The notes beneath the pieces are model-generated. The model saw only the letters and a list, made by a program, of their open reading frames with translations. It was not told the DNA's origin and did no database searches. Shown piece by piece: positions 21,700 to 33,428 of a DNA stretch of 64,000 nt. The position numbers and the translations under genes are program-made. Source of the stretch: Pardosa pseudoannulata (taxonomy: Eukaryota; Arthropoda; Arachnida; Araneae; Lycosidae); assembly GCA_032207245.1 (NCBI GenBank), contig CM063510.1, positions 48,159,625 to 48,223,624 of the forward strand, read 5' to 3'. Positions within the stretch are counted from its first letter, which is position 1. The number at the start of each line of letters is the position of its first letter.

Positions 21700-22262
21700 A
21701 GGGTGGAGGAGAGAGCACAACCTTACTCCAGCCAATCGTCGTAGCAGATAACCATAGAACACGTAATTATGCCAGGAATCAATGCCCTGAAGAAAAACGT
21801 CTACGTCAGTACTTACGATTGAGTCTGACAAAGAGGCTGTGCACAAGTCGACGTTTCATCGAACAGATTATGATAACAGGTAACTGAAGCAAGTCTGAAA
21901 GTTCATTGACATGGCTAAGTTACTAATCTGCGGAAATTATATCAGTGTTTATTTTCTTTAGTAAGTTTCCCAACGTACATTAGTAAACTCCAGTAAGGTT
22001 GTGAGGTTGCACAACTTTACTAGAGCCGATCGTACTAGCAGATGACCCAACAACTCTTAATTATCCTTGGAGTAAAACGTCTACGTCATGATTACGATGG
22101 AGAACAAATTGTATGCGCGTCGACGTCTCAGCGAACAGATTACGATAACAGATAACTAAATCCAGTCCGAAAGTTCATTGCCACGGCTAAATTACTAATA
22201 TCCGGAAATTATAAGAGTTCGTTTCCTTTGCGAAGAGGGTGTGTTGCCCAATGTACAATAGT
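21700..22262 (+). repeat. Two-copy tandem repeat (~285 bp)
   Basis: Copy 1 (21700-21985) and copy 2 (about 21988-22262) share AGCAGAT(A/G)ACC, AAAACGTCTACGTCA, GTCGACGT(T/C)TCA(T/G)CGAACAGATTA, GTTCATTG and GGAAATTATA blocks. The plus-strand frame inside copy 1 is not supported in copy 2. Confidence 0.75.
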
Positions 22263-22674
22263 ACCTGCTTATAACTATACATACAGGACCGGTCAGTAGA
22301 TTTCCTAGGTGTAATGCAAAACTTCGAAATTGCCGCCCCTTAATTTTTTGATTTTGCTCTTTATGCCATCCTCAGAAAATAATAAATTTAAATTTAAAAT
22401 ATAACTCCACCATAAAATAATAAATTTACCATCAGAATTTCAGAAACTTCATCCTTATTAATAAAAAAAAAACTCCAAACAGTCTTCAAGACCTACTAAA
22501 CTCCAATTTTACAGTAAAAAATTATAGAACTAAGTTAAGGAAATCCCACTTGAAAATTAATAAAATTATGTTACATATCAAATTAAGAAATTGTGGAGTA
22601 TATTTTTTGATAAACGCCTACTATTAAATATTACAATCGTATATCAATACCTGCATATATTCTCTAGAACAACG
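22263..22674. other. No recognisable feature
   Basis: AT-rich DNA. Confidence 0.45.
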
Positions 22675-22950
22675 GTCGGCAAACTTTAGAATTCAAGGAC
22701 CATTACATGTATAATTCTTATTTGGAGGAGCACCAATTATATTAATTTAAAATAAAAAAGGTAGTAAATATATAGAATAATAATAAAAAACTTTTACTTT
22801 ATTAATACAAAATGCACACAAGAAAATTTTATAGCTATTTTCAATCTTGAATTTACATCATGTTGGTCTATATCGGCAGATGTCCAAAACTGAATGTACG
22901 GCATTCAGCGATATTCAAAATATTAGCCAACATTTGTACGACATTGGCCG
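22675..22950 (+). mobile_element. hAT-like element end (candidate)
   Basis: The segment starts CAACGGTCGGCAAACTTTAG, close to the CAGNGGTCGGCAAAC tips of many hAT elements, followed by GGACCATTACATGTA and GGAGGAGCACCAATT-type sequence typical of non-autonomous hATs. No matching 3' tip or 8 bp duplication was found, so it may be truncated. Confidence 0.4.
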
Positions 22951-23149
22951 TTCTATTTGTGCTACCTGGTGAATACAAACTATCTAAAATTTGAATTTTC
23001 TATTATAGTAAATTGCAGAAATTGTACACAATCTTATGCATAATTATCCAAAACTAAAATATAAAGGCTAACAGATATTAATAGCAATATCTACCATGTC
23101 ACCATAGCCATAGATGACTGAAGATAATCGTAGATAAAACGCTATACAA

Positions 23150-23359
23150 TTATGTTCTAATTAATCCCCGATTACCTCTAACCGACTAAGCTGAGACGCA
23201 ATTTGAACAATAAATCCCGATTTCATACATAGGTCCAATTTTTCGAAAATATCAATGTTTAACTTATCTAAAAAAAAAGGTAGGAAGACAAAGTTATGGA
23301 TAGTCTGTAGATACTTCAAGCTTATTTCCAAAAATCCCTTCTAATTACAACCTGACTAA
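23150..23359 (+). repeat. Segmental duplication, copy 1
   Basis: Shares with 23515-23880 the blocks AATC(C/T)(C)CGATTACCTCTAACC, CAATTTTTCG, AAGACAA(A/G)GTTATG and CTTATTTCCAAAAATCCC. A MITE interrupts its right end at 23360. Confidence 0.8.
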
Positions 23360-23494
23360 GGGCCAGTCTCACCAAAGCAGTTTAATGGTTAACCAAGATT
23401 AATCTCTGTTTAAACTGAGAATTGGGTACCACTATTGGTGGACGGCATGAGTTAATCGCAGTTAACATTTAAACGACATTTGTTAGATTGGCCC
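23360..23494. mobile_element. Short MITE with TAA target duplication (PIF/Harbinger-type ends)
   Basis: 135 bp element flanked by TAA on both sides (23357-23359, 23495-23497). Inverted ends are GGGCCAGTCTCACCAAAGCA and, from the right, GGGCCAATCTAACAAATGTC, each followed by a GTTTAA..GTTAAC motif. The uninterrupted second copy of the host duplication supports insertion. A 3 bp TWA duplication suggests the PIF/Harbinger group; this is inference. Confidence 0.75.
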
Positions 23495-23514
23495 TAAAAA
23501 TTTCTTTTTAGCTA

Positions 23515-23880
23515 CTTGTTAATCCTCGATTACCTCTAACCTACTATACTGAGACTGAGGGACTTACTATGGACGTTGCAAGTCTGTTCAAACTTTCGTT
23601 GTGACGTCAGCTTGATCATTTGTTCTTATAATGTCCGCAAGCTGACGTCAAAGTGACGTCACAACGAAGGTTCGAATCGAACAGCAACATCCAGAGTAAG
23701 GGTCATTGCCGCAGTTTGAACAATGTAGTCTGATCTAGACATACGCTCAATTTTTCGGAATTAGAAATATGTTTAACCTGTCTAAAAAAAAGTAGAAAGA
23801 CAAGGTTATGAATAGACTGGAGATACTTAAGGCTTATTTCCAAAAATCCCTCCTAATTGCATCCTGACTCAGAATTTCCT
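23515..23880 (+). repeat. Segmental duplication, copy 2, interrupted by a different MITE
   Basis: Homologous to 23150-23359. Its alignment is broken at 23559-23706 by a palindromic insert and resumes at GCAGTTTGAACAAT. Confidence 0.8.
23559..23706. mobile_element. ~148 bp MITE with ~65 bp inverted repeats
   Basis: GGGACTTACTATGGACGTTG...TCGTTGTGACGTCAGCTTG on the left matches the reverse complement of the right half (CAAGCTGACGTCA...CCAGAGTAAGGGTC). The element is nearly all inverted repeat with a short loop, and carries four GACGTCA-like motifs. Confidence 0.8.
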
Positions 23881-24977
23881 TGTAACTTAACTTATTCACA
23901 AAAATAAAAGAAGCTCTGTAATCTCCCTTCACCAAGACAACGACGCTTTTAGATTGTTTCATGATAATCATCTAAATTACTGCTGCCATAAACCATCTCC
24001 TTATCTCTCAAGTTTCTCAGCGACAATCATGATTTACCATTTTCATACATCGCATGACAAACGATTATGTTTTAAGAAACACTTTAAACGGAACCCGGAT
24101 GACAATTCTATAATTATAGTGAAAGTTTTGGAATTGTGAATGAGGATATCTCCGCATTATCTAATTTGACAAAAGAAAAGAAAGACTGGGATGATCTTTA
24201 CATAACTTTACTTTAAAATTACGTCGTTTACTCCGTATTGCTGTTTAAAATGGTAATTTGAATTCATTTCAAAACATAAAATTATTTTTCCGTTCAAGGT
24301 TAACTTGCTTGATGTATTTAAATAGTGTTACGAACAAAATGGTTTTAATAAGTATTACAGAACTACATACTAATAGTTACAGTGTTAATTTATTCAAGAA
24401 TTTTTATGGAAAATAATGATAATAGAATTAGTGTAGGATGATTGAAGATTGATACTAAGTATCAATATACCAACTAACACCTCCAAATTGTCCTTTTCAT
24501 AAGGAAGACGATTTATTATATAAAAATTAATACCAATGCTCAAAGAGGAATAATGGCTTTAAAAATAAGAACGACACAATTCCTACGTGAAAAAAAATAC
24601 ACATTTATTCTTTTCAAACATTATGGATACATTTAGATACACATAATATGCACTTAACATACACAGAGAAAAATGAAAATTAGCATGTCTTACGAAAAGG
24701 TTAATATGCTCTCCCTTGTGCGTGAGGAGTCAAAATAGTATCATGCATAAGAATTTTCAATTTAAATAACCTAATATTATTAATAATATTTTATTATGCT
24801 AAAGAAACTAATATTTGGCTAATAATTATCAGGAATGTGCACATGTGTCCGTTAAAGGAATTTCCCCACAAGAATTTTAAAATCCATTACAATCTATTAA
24901 AGCTGCTATTGTAACGTTGGTTATAAACTTCTTAGCCAAAATTTATAACATGAATAAGGATGAGATTGAGTCGCACT
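23881..24977. other. No recognisable feature
   Basis: AT-rich DNA; a 61-codon frame at 23954-24139 has no recognisable motif. Confidence 0.5.
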
Positions 24978-25265
24978 ATCTCAGTTGGTAAAGGTGTCGA
25001 ATTGATAATCGGGGGGTTGAGGGTTCGAGGCTCGAGTCAGTCAATGATTCCCCGTGTTCATTAATGGAGGCTGGGACACATAAAATATGTTCGTGGTCAC
25101 AATGTCGTCCAAGTTCAAACGATACCTCTGGAGGTAGCAACTAGAGTAATGTTACTTACGTCGATGACATTCCTTAAGCTACACGTGCTCTCGAATGGTA
25201 CTAAATAAGTAACAGCTTCGCAGCCGTGTTGGGATTAATATGTCTGTCTTTGTTGCAAGCTTCAT
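24978..25265 (+). mobile_element. tRNA-derived SINE, family B (tail type I)
   Basis: Box A region TATCTCAGTTGGTAAAGG, box B GGGTTCGAGGCTC, then GTCGTCCAAGTTCAAACGAT, CCTTAAGCTACACGTGCTC and AACAGCTTCGCAGCCGTG. Near full length with a small central deletion. Confidence 0.82.
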
Positions 25266-25478
25266 TAAGAAAAAGCTTCTTATGTACACATAACTAGATA
25301 AATAGGTCTACGCATAATACGATCTTTTTAGTTATACAATCGAATAAACACAATCCACCAAAGTAAAGTACTTTTTTAAAGTACGTATTTAAATCTGTTA
25401 AATAACCACTGATATTAATTTAACTCTTTTTAATGTACTTGAAATAATTTTTTAAAAGTTTTAATAGCGTGAAGGAAT

Positions 25479-25812
25479 TTGTTTGTTAAACATTCGCCCT
25501 TACAACGCCCCGGAATTGTTGACCATTTTATCATATCATAGAAGCACCACATATACGGTCAATATTACTAAGACAACACAAACACAAGAAGTGGGTCCTC
25601 GAAATTCAAAGGCAGCGACCAAACAGGAGACCCCCAGGCTTGACCCGCCCTCTCTAGAGATATGGTTTGGGAAGACATTGCGATCACGAACTTATTTTAC
25701 GAACTCCATCCGCCATAAATGAACACTTCGAATCTTTGGCCGGCTCGAGCTCAAAAACATCAGTCCTTCTGTTACGAAATCACTACCAATGCTACGCTAT
25801 TGCTGTTAGTCT
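25479..25812 (-). mobile_element. tRNA-derived SINE, family B (tail type II)
   Basis: The minus-strand head and body are as in the other B copies. The 3' portion is different: GTTAAACATTCGCCCTTACA and CGGAATTGTTGACCATTTTA near the outer end. Another copy at 33085 has the same alternative tail. Confidence 0.75.
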
Positions 25813-25987
25813 GAAATGAAAGTAGCCCAAAAACAAATGTTTTCAAGTGTACACGTGACAACATTGGTTATACCCAGACCAAAGGCTGGGCGCACAGTAG
25901 CTAGTTATAACTATAACCGTAGCTGAACCAAAATTTTTATTGGCATCGAAAATTACACCTATTGTAAAAGTTCTTTTATTTAAGGCC

Positions 25988-26226
25988 TTATCACACCTCA
26001 ACTTGTACGCATTGAAAAAGCAACAAATTCAATTTACAATTCATTTTTCCTGTGAATCGCAGTTTTGTCGTTGATAGTGAAATATTTTCTACCTATTGAA
26101 TGCCCTTATAACATATCAATCTGAACCAAAATAAATTGATTGAAAATTTTTCACTATCACACGAGAAATTATAATTGTGAACTGAATCTGTTGCTTTTTC
26201 AATGTGTACAGGTTGGTGTGTAAATA
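25988..26226. mobile_element. MITE with ~55 bp inverted repeats
   Basis: Left CACACCTCAACTTGTACGCA then TTGAAAAAGCAACAAATTCA; right, reverse complemented, CACACCAACCTGTACACATT then GAAAAAGCAACAGATTCA. The interior has a second inverted pair around GATAGTGAAA/TTTTTCACTATC. About 240 bp, non-coding; superfamily not assigned. Confidence 0.78.
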
Positions 26227-27284
26227 ATACATCTAATTACAGAAAATTTACAAAAGTTAGCTTCGACTTAACAGTTTGATTAAAACTTAACTGTCTCAGA
26301 AAAATTACGTAACATTTTCATGAACTACGCAATAGTAATAATTTCAACTCAAACAGAAAATCGCTTACACTGATCGTATCAGAGATAGGTTTAGCGAAAA
26401 TGCAAGAGAAAATTGGACTTTATTTAATATTTAGTTTCACGAGGAAAAAGTTTGTTAAAAACCATCAATTTTATTCTTTTCGAGAAGGAAATGACTAAAA
26501 TGACATTTATAAAAATAGCAGGAAACCTTTATTATCATTTTTAATGAAACATGAAACACTGCAATATTTCCTGGAGGAATGTAATAAGCGTGTGAATATT
26601 TCACTCTTGAAAAAAAAAAAAGAATATTTATCAAAATTATTCTGTTGCTTTAATGTTTAAATGGAACCTCCTACGCAAAATTTTAGTGAGAAATTTAACA
26701 TATTTTTCCTTCTGTAATAAATAATTTACAAACATAGATTAATGAATCCCAAGAAATTACCATTTAGAATTAGTCTTTCCGTTTCTGTTAAACGATACGT
26801 TTTCTCGGATCAAGGTAGCTAATTCGACTCTTCGATAGACAAAATAAAAAACTTAAGAGAACTGTAAGAATAAGGCTACAGTGTACTCTCATCTGTACTA
26901 AAAGTTCGATATTTCTATCTCATTTAATTATGGAACATTGTTAAAAATGAGAATCGAAAGTAGTTCGTTTTAATATTCATCATTCTATTAAAAATATAAC
27001 CGTTGCTACAGAAATCAATAAAAGGATTAGTAATAATACTTTTAAAAAAATATTAAAACAAAATTCTTATATTTTAAGAACATATAAAATACCCCAGTTG
27101 TATTTTTAACAATCATATATCCCACTAAAATTTGTCAACATTTTACCTTAAAAAATAAAAAATAAAAGTAAAAAGTTAGTTAAAATTAATGTGTTTCGAA
27201 ACTTAAAATCTGTTTATCCTGTACTTAGCTATAACTCAGAACAAATAATTTTTAAAGTTACTACAAAAATAAATTAAATCAATA
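26227..27284. other. No recognisable feature
   Basis: AT-rich intergenic-type DNA, including A-rich runs near 26610-26625. Confidence 0.5.
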
Positions 27285-27595
27285 GGCTATATATATATAT
27301 TAAAGATTAAGGATTTGTTCTTAACGTAAATACCACGAAATTGATGGCTCGTCAACACACTTAGAGAAAAATCTCTTCAGCGAATGTTAGTGAGTCGCAT
27401 TTCTCACTTTTAATCACTTTTTAAGATTTAGTCACTTTGAGAATTAATCCAGTTAGAAAAAAATATACTCTTTAAGTACCTTTTCTTAGAAAACCAGGCC
27501 ATATTTTGCACATAGATCCTAAATATTGGACATTTATAGCTTTGGTCTTAAAAATTTAGTTATTCCTAAACTGTGCACCATGGTACCCCAGGGAT

Positions 27596-27787
27596 CTATG
27601 AGATCTTCCTAAGGGTTGCCAAAAATATTTTAAAATCTTCATAATTAATCATACCAGTAATCAATCCTACTAGTGGAGGTAATCCTCTTAAACGGAGACT
27701 TCTGCGAATACTGTCAGAATTATCCACAATGGCGAAATCGGTACTCGACGCCTCCACCAAATTTCTCACGAAGATTCGAATGAACAC
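27596..27787 (-). pseudogene. Short conserved frame within the tandem unit
   Basis: A 63-codon frame (MFIRIFVRNLVEASSTDF..., RRSLRLRGLPPLVGL) is partly kept in unit 2 (28440-28600), where indels break it. I do not recognise it. If the unit is LTR-derived, this would be leader or the start of gag. It could equally be chance. Confidence 0.25.
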
Positions 27788-27994
27788 ACCGTTTAACCTA
27801 ACAGACGAATTTATTAAAGCAAAGTAGCAACTCTCAACTTTACAAGATCGAGAAGTTGCCTACAACTAGTGGGTATCAGCTTTTATACCCGAACAAAATA
27901 TTCGAGAAATAACCAATTAACATATTAAAGAAAGATCTAGAATGTTAGAGAACATAATGCAACAATAAATAACATTTTCAAATTAAAAGCCTAT

Positions 27995-28090
27995 ACTTTG
28001 GATCAACCACTATGGCGAGCACCGAACCCACAAACTTTGGGTCTGGATCTCGTGCTCAGACCAGTCGGCCACTAAGCTCGTTGGCAATGT
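27995..28090 (-). repeat. tRNA-like segment inside unit 1 (also 28870-28955 in unit 2)
   Basis: The minus strand reads GAGCTTAGTGGCCGACTGG (box A-like), and about 40 nt later GTGGGTTCGGTGCTCGCC (box B-like). The unit 2 counterpart reads GAGCTCAGTGACCATATGG and GTGGGTTCGGAGCTCGCC. This suggests a third tRNA-derived SINE head captured in the array. It is not a functional tRNA: no clean acceptor stem was seen. Confidence 0.55.
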
Positions 28091-29350
28091 TTCTCTTTAT
28101 GCGGCAATATATTAAATATTAAGAATTCGTTCTTAACGTAAGTACCACAAAATTGATAACTCTTCAACACACTTAGAAAAATATCTACAGCGAATGTTAG
28201 TGAGTCGCTTTTCTCACTTTTAATGACTTTTTCAGATTTAGTCACTTTGAGAATTGACCCCTTTTGTCACTCTTTAGAGAAAATTATACCCTTAAAGTAC
28301 CTTTTCTTAAAAAACCAGTCCATATTTTGCACATAAATCCTAAAAATTGGACATTTATAGATTTGGTCTTAAAAATTTAGTAATTCCCAAACTGTGCACC
28401 ACGGCACCCCAGGAATCTATGATGTCTTTCTAAGTGTTGCCAAAAATATTTTAAAGTCTTCATAATTAATCATACCAATGGAGGTAATCCTCTTAAACGG
28501 AGACTTCTGCGAACACTGTCAGATTTATCCACATAGTCGAAATCGGTACCCGGCGCATCCACCAAATTTGTCACGAAGATTCGAATGAACACACCGTTTA
28601 GCCTAACACATGAATTTATTGAAGCAAAGTAGCAACTCGAACTTTACAAGATCAAGAAGTTGCCTACAACCTTCAGGAAGGTAGGGCAACTGGATTGCCC
28701 GGGCCTAGCCCTCTAATCCCGAATTGCCTACAACTATTGGGTATCAGCTTTTATACCAGAACAGAATATTCGAGAAATAACTAATTTACATAATAAAGAA
28801 AGATCTAGAATGTTAGAGAACATAAGGCAACAATAAATAACATTTTTAAATTAAAAATCCATTCCTTGGATTAATCGCCATGGCGAGCTCCGAACCCACA
28901 AACTTTGGGTATGGATCTCGTGCTCTGACCATATGGTCACTGAGCTCGTTGGCAAAGTAGCTTAATGCGGCAATATATTAAATATTAAGAATTTGTTCTT
29001 AACGTAAGTACCACGAAATTGATAACTCGTCAACACACTTAGAGAAAAATATCTACAGAGAATGAGTCTCTTTTCTCACTTTTAATCACTTTTTCAGATT
29101 TAATTACTTTTACTCACTTTGAAAATTGATTCCATTTGTAACTTTTTAGAGAAAAATATACCCTTAAAGTACCTTTTTTAGAAAACCAGGCCAATTTTTG
29201 TACATAGATCCTAAGAATTGGACATTTATATTTTTGGTCTTAAAAATTTAGTTATTCCCAAACTGTGCACCACGGCACCCCAGGGATCTATGATGTCTTC
29301 CTAAGGGCTGTCAAAAATATTTTAAAATCTTCATAATTAATCATACCAGC

Positions 29351-30537
29351 AATTCCTAAAGTGTACGGCAGAGTGATCCTGTGAAAACTAACACCAAGAT
29401 ATATTAGCCGAATTGAACAAGAAATCAAAACAAAAAGCAGTATGGTTCGATTTTTATTTGACTCTGCATAAAACGAAAACCGTCGGCGTTCTTGAAACTT
29501 TCCTGAAACCAGAACGTTCCTGATAATTTTTAAAAACTTTCGATAACAGAGATCATCATTTTCTCAAGATCTAAAATAAACTAAGCTAGGGAAAAAAGTT
29601 TTTAGATTAGTTTGCCAATTAAATTAAAGTTTATTATATTTAAGTGTCATGTGTGCTACTTGTTATATTTCATTTAAACATCCCATTTAAACCTCTATAA
29701 TTTACATAAAAATGTCTAATTTTTAAAATTGTTCTTTGTACGTTTGTGTTAGAATCTCTCCTCTAACATAAAGATTTTAATACTAGAATTGTGGGATGGG
29801 TCATATTGACTCAAAAATTACTTTGTGTTCAATTTTCTGAAGTTACTAATGAAATCGAAATAAATTTCTTGATATTTCCTAAATTTATCTATGAAAAATA
29901 TATGAAAATATAATATTGAAAAAACTGAATAAAAGTACATTAGTAAGCTTCCAAATGTGGAAAGAAATCTAAAGATATTTGTTTTAATTTTAAAACACCC
30001 ATATGTAAAAAATGTACAAAATATATGTAAAAGAAAATGCCCTTCGCCTGAACTGTGAAGAAACTTTGACTGGTAAGAACCTAAATAATTCCATTAAAGT
30101 TGTCTGTATTTTTTTCTAATTATATATACTTTTTGATATTGTTAAAGTGCAATAATTGATAAAAATAATAAGATAATTTACTATCTAAAAATGAATAAAT
30201 GCTATTGGGTATAAATACTGTGTACGTTTTTAATAACAACAGAGATTCATATTAATATAATTTGCAAGTTTGGTCAGACCCTTGTTTCTTTTTCCAGGCC
30301 TTTATTAGGTATACTGAAACTCCCACGGTTCTAGAACTAAGTGACACTTATTTAAAAATTTAGTTTTTGTATGGTATAGAAGACTTTTACCTTCTTACTT
30401 TTTTAAATTGTTATATTTAAAAAATCATATTGGCTGAATCAATGAAGAAAATTGCTGCCTTCATCGGTCTTCTCCTTCTCAAAAAATCACTCTCCCATAT
30501 CTCGAAATATCAGTGTTGTTGTATGCCAATTTCATAT
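29351..30537. other. No recognisable feature
   Basis: AT-rich DNA without supported genes or element ends. Confidence 0.5.
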
Positions 30538-30538
30538 G

Positions 30539-30717
30539 GCCGAACGATAGCTGAATGACCAGGGCGTTGATCTTCGGAACCAAAGTTCGTGGGTTCTAAT
30601 CCCACTGGGGCATGAAAATTCGTAGCCGTTAGGAATCGGCTTTAAGCAGTAGGTCCCGGTCTCATTAGCCCTCGTGTTGCAAAAAAGTAAACCGTAGCGC
30701 CCAAAACCAACCCAACC
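30539..30717 (+). mobile_element. tRNA-derived SINE, family A (near full length)
   Basis: GCCGAACGATAGCTGAATGA head (box A mutated), GTGGGTTCTAATCCCAC (box B with an A-to-T type change), GTAGCCGTTAGGAATCGGCT, TTTAAGCAGTAGGTCCCGG and an AACCAACCCAACC tail. Confidence 0.85.
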
Positions 30718-31526
30718 AACTTCATATTCAAATAGAAGAAACCAAAATCAAAATTATGCCTTAATTTGCAGGTTAGTTTATGTTTCCTCTTTGTAACTCA
30801 TTCCCCTCACGTACTTCTTCAAAAAATGTCAGTGTCCCCTGAAGAAATGGAATTCATTGTACTACATGGAGGGGATCAGTTTCCACTTTCAGTCCTACTA
30901 AATGTCAAAAGAGCATTCATGCTGGTATTCGTCTTTAAATCCGCCTGTGTTGGCTGATTGTCTTAGAGATAGATTTTTATAATGATTCAAGTGATTGTAA
31001 GTGAATAAAAATAATTTAATATGCACCTGTCAAGAGCCAACGAATTACCTGTCGAGTGCCACTGAGGGACATGTGTGCTGTATGTTCACCCTCTCTGAAT
31101 TAGATTCTCTAATATTAGTTTGAAGAAAAAAAATCTCTTTATGTTAAAAACTCTAAGAAAACAAGATACGTTAAGGTGTTTATAGAAACTACAAAATGCA
31201 AATATAATAATGAGCATGTCTCGATGTATAAAAAATAAACTTAGAAAAGGAAATCATAATGTTAATGCCTACATCGATTCCACAATTTGAGAAAAGTATA
31301 CGATTTGCAAGCTCTTATCCATTCCAATAACCATTAATTACATGTTAATAAAGTGAATAACAAATACATGAATTTCTTTAATAATGCAGTTACACTGGTT
31401 TTATTTATTTTTAACGTTTACGATTAGTCATACAGGGGATAAAAAAGATCATAATTTGTTTTGGAACCACTGACTAGATCATTTTCCAGCATTAAAACAA
31501 TTCTGAAAGCATTGTTTATGTGAAAG
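30718..31526. other. No recognisable feature
   Basis: The 63-codon plus-strand frame at 30766-30957 has no motif that I recognise. Otherwise AT-rich. Confidence 0.4.
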
Positions 31527-31915
31527 AGTTTTTTTTTCACTTTTCTCCATTTTGTTTGTTGCATTTTTTAAGCCTCTGACCACTTGCATGCCTTAATATA
31601 CTAGGTAAAGAAAAAAGAATTTTTTCACTTTTCTCCAGTTTGTTTATCACTTTTTTAAAGCCTCTGGCCACTTGCATGCCTTAATTTAAGGAGTAAAGAC
31701 AAAAAGGAGAGAAGTAAAAAAGATATTTTTCCCTTTTCTCCATTTTGTCACTTTAAGTCACTTTTTTAAAGCCTCTGACCACTTGTATGCCTTAATTTAC
31801 CATGCAAAAACAATAGATTACTACTAAGTATAGAAAAAAAGAAGAAAAGTAAAAAAGATTTTTTTTCACTTTTCTCCATTTTTTGGGCCTTTGACTACTT
31901 GCTTGCCTCAGTTTT
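31527..31915 (+). repeat. Four-copy diverged tandem repeat (~90-130 bp)
   Basis: Each unit has TTTTTTCACTTTTCTCCATT, AAGCCTCTGACCACTTGCAT and GCCTTAAT. Units at about 31527, 31615, 31720 and 31855 differ in length through indels. Confidence 0.8.
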
Positions 31916-33084
31916 CTAAAAGTATCTTACATTTGTTCCGTTTGTAGCCCATTGTTTTTAATGTTTATTTTCTTCTTTGTCAAACGGGGCATTAACTTTA
32001 TTCAAATAAAGCAAAATAGATAAATCTATATATTTTCCTAAAAAGGGAAGAGTAATATATAACAGTAATTATCTGAGCACTTAAATCCTCTTATAATAAC
32101 TGAATACAAAATCCCAAAATCGATATGAAAATGCATAAATAAGTCCGGAAAGAGATGTCGAAAGTTGATAAACGCAAAAATAAGCATTTTTACACAATTA
32201 TTGAAATTGTAATACTTTGTCTAACACAATAGAATTTATTAAGACCGTGTATTTTGTCCCTACATCTGAATAAAATATTCTATTTCAAGCGATCTTTTTG
32301 TCAATTTGAATACGTGTTTGTTAAAAATACGGAAAAATGTTACCGTAAGAGTCATTGGACTATCTATGTGTAACTGTTTTGTTTGTTTACACTTTTGTTT
32401 TAGCTATTTATGTTTATTTACGTCAGTTTTACGATAGTTTCTAATCGTGACAAACACGTGATAAACCACGTGGAAATAGGAAACTGCAGAAATCGTTGAG
32501 AGAGGAATAATTTTAATGACGTTAAGATACTCTAAATGACACTTATAGAAAACACCGTGATTAGCTAAGGTGTTATATGCATTCATTACAACATGGTTAA
32601 AAACCTCAACTAATTATCCTGCAAACTAGTGCTGTTTATTGCTTAAAGACACAAAGGAAGGAATCACAAACTTATACCTTAAAGATGACTAGATAACATA
32701 GATAACTTTTATTTATAAATCTTTTCGGAGATTGAAATAAATTTATTTTTTGCTAATAAATGTCATAATATAATCTTTAGAAAATACACTTAGTCAATAA
32801 GAATCCAACATTATGCTTCAGGTTTTATGCTTCTGTGGGATAATTTTTAATACACTTGTGAATATATTATTTATATTATTTTCAGAATACGCACTTTAAT
32901 AATACAATCACCTGAACAATATAAAAACTAACGACAGAACTAAATAATCGTCGAGAAGTTGACAAATAGCAATGCAAGGGAAATTAAAAATATTTTTTGT
33001 CAAATACTTTTTTTACAGTTTAATATAGTTTTTCGTACAAATATATCCCTTTCTTTTCCTTAAATTTTGATTTTAACTTGGGGC
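31916..33084. other. No recognisable feature
   Basis: AT-rich; the minus-strand frame 32404-32586 has no domain. Confidence 0.5.
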
Positions 33085-33417
33085 ATTTGATTGTTAAACA
33101 TTCTCCCATACAACACCGCGAAGTTTGTTGCCCATTTTATTAAGGGAGCGATATATAGGTGGCCAATATTACTTCCTAAGACAACATGAACAAAAGGGGT
33201 CTTCGTAATTTAGAAGCAGGCATCAAGCAGAAGACCCATAGACTTGGGCTGCCACTTTCAATATTGGATGGGAACTTGAAGGACATTGCGACCACTAGCG
33301 TATTTTATGTACTTCAGGCTGCCTTTAATGAACACGGTGGATCTTTGACCAGCTCAAATCTCGAACCCGTAACCCTCCGGTTACGAGATTGCTGTCTTTG
33401 CGCACTGAACTACCCCA
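33085..33417 (-). mobile_element. tRNA-derived SINE, family B (tail type II)
   Basis: Minus-strand head TAGTTCAGTGCGCAAAGACA, box B ACGGGTTCGAGATTT, body AATGTCCTTCAAGTTCCCAT. The outer part carries GATTGTTAAACATTCTCCCA and ACAACACCGCGAAGTTTGTT, as in the 25479 copy. Confidence 0.8.
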
Positions 33418-33428
33418 AATCCCTCAAA

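Larger units (their letters stand above)
27285..29350 (-). repeat. Three-unit tandem array, ~820-865 bp units
   Basis: Units start near 27285, 28107 and 28971 with TTAAATATTAAGAAT(T/C)TGTTCTTAACGTAA; the third stops at about 29350. Shared blocks include TCTCACTTTTAATCACTTTT, ATATTTTGCACATAGATCCT, CTGTGCACCA(T/C)GGCACCCC and GGAGGTAATCCTCTTAAACG. On the minus strand each full unit contains a TATA-box-like GGGTATAAAAGC (about 27875 and 28748) followed within 100 bp by AATAAA. Next comes a GGTGGAGGCGTCGAG-type sequence that could be a primer-binding-site region. Hence each unit may derive from LTR-plus-leader sequence. That reading is inference. Confidence 0.75.
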
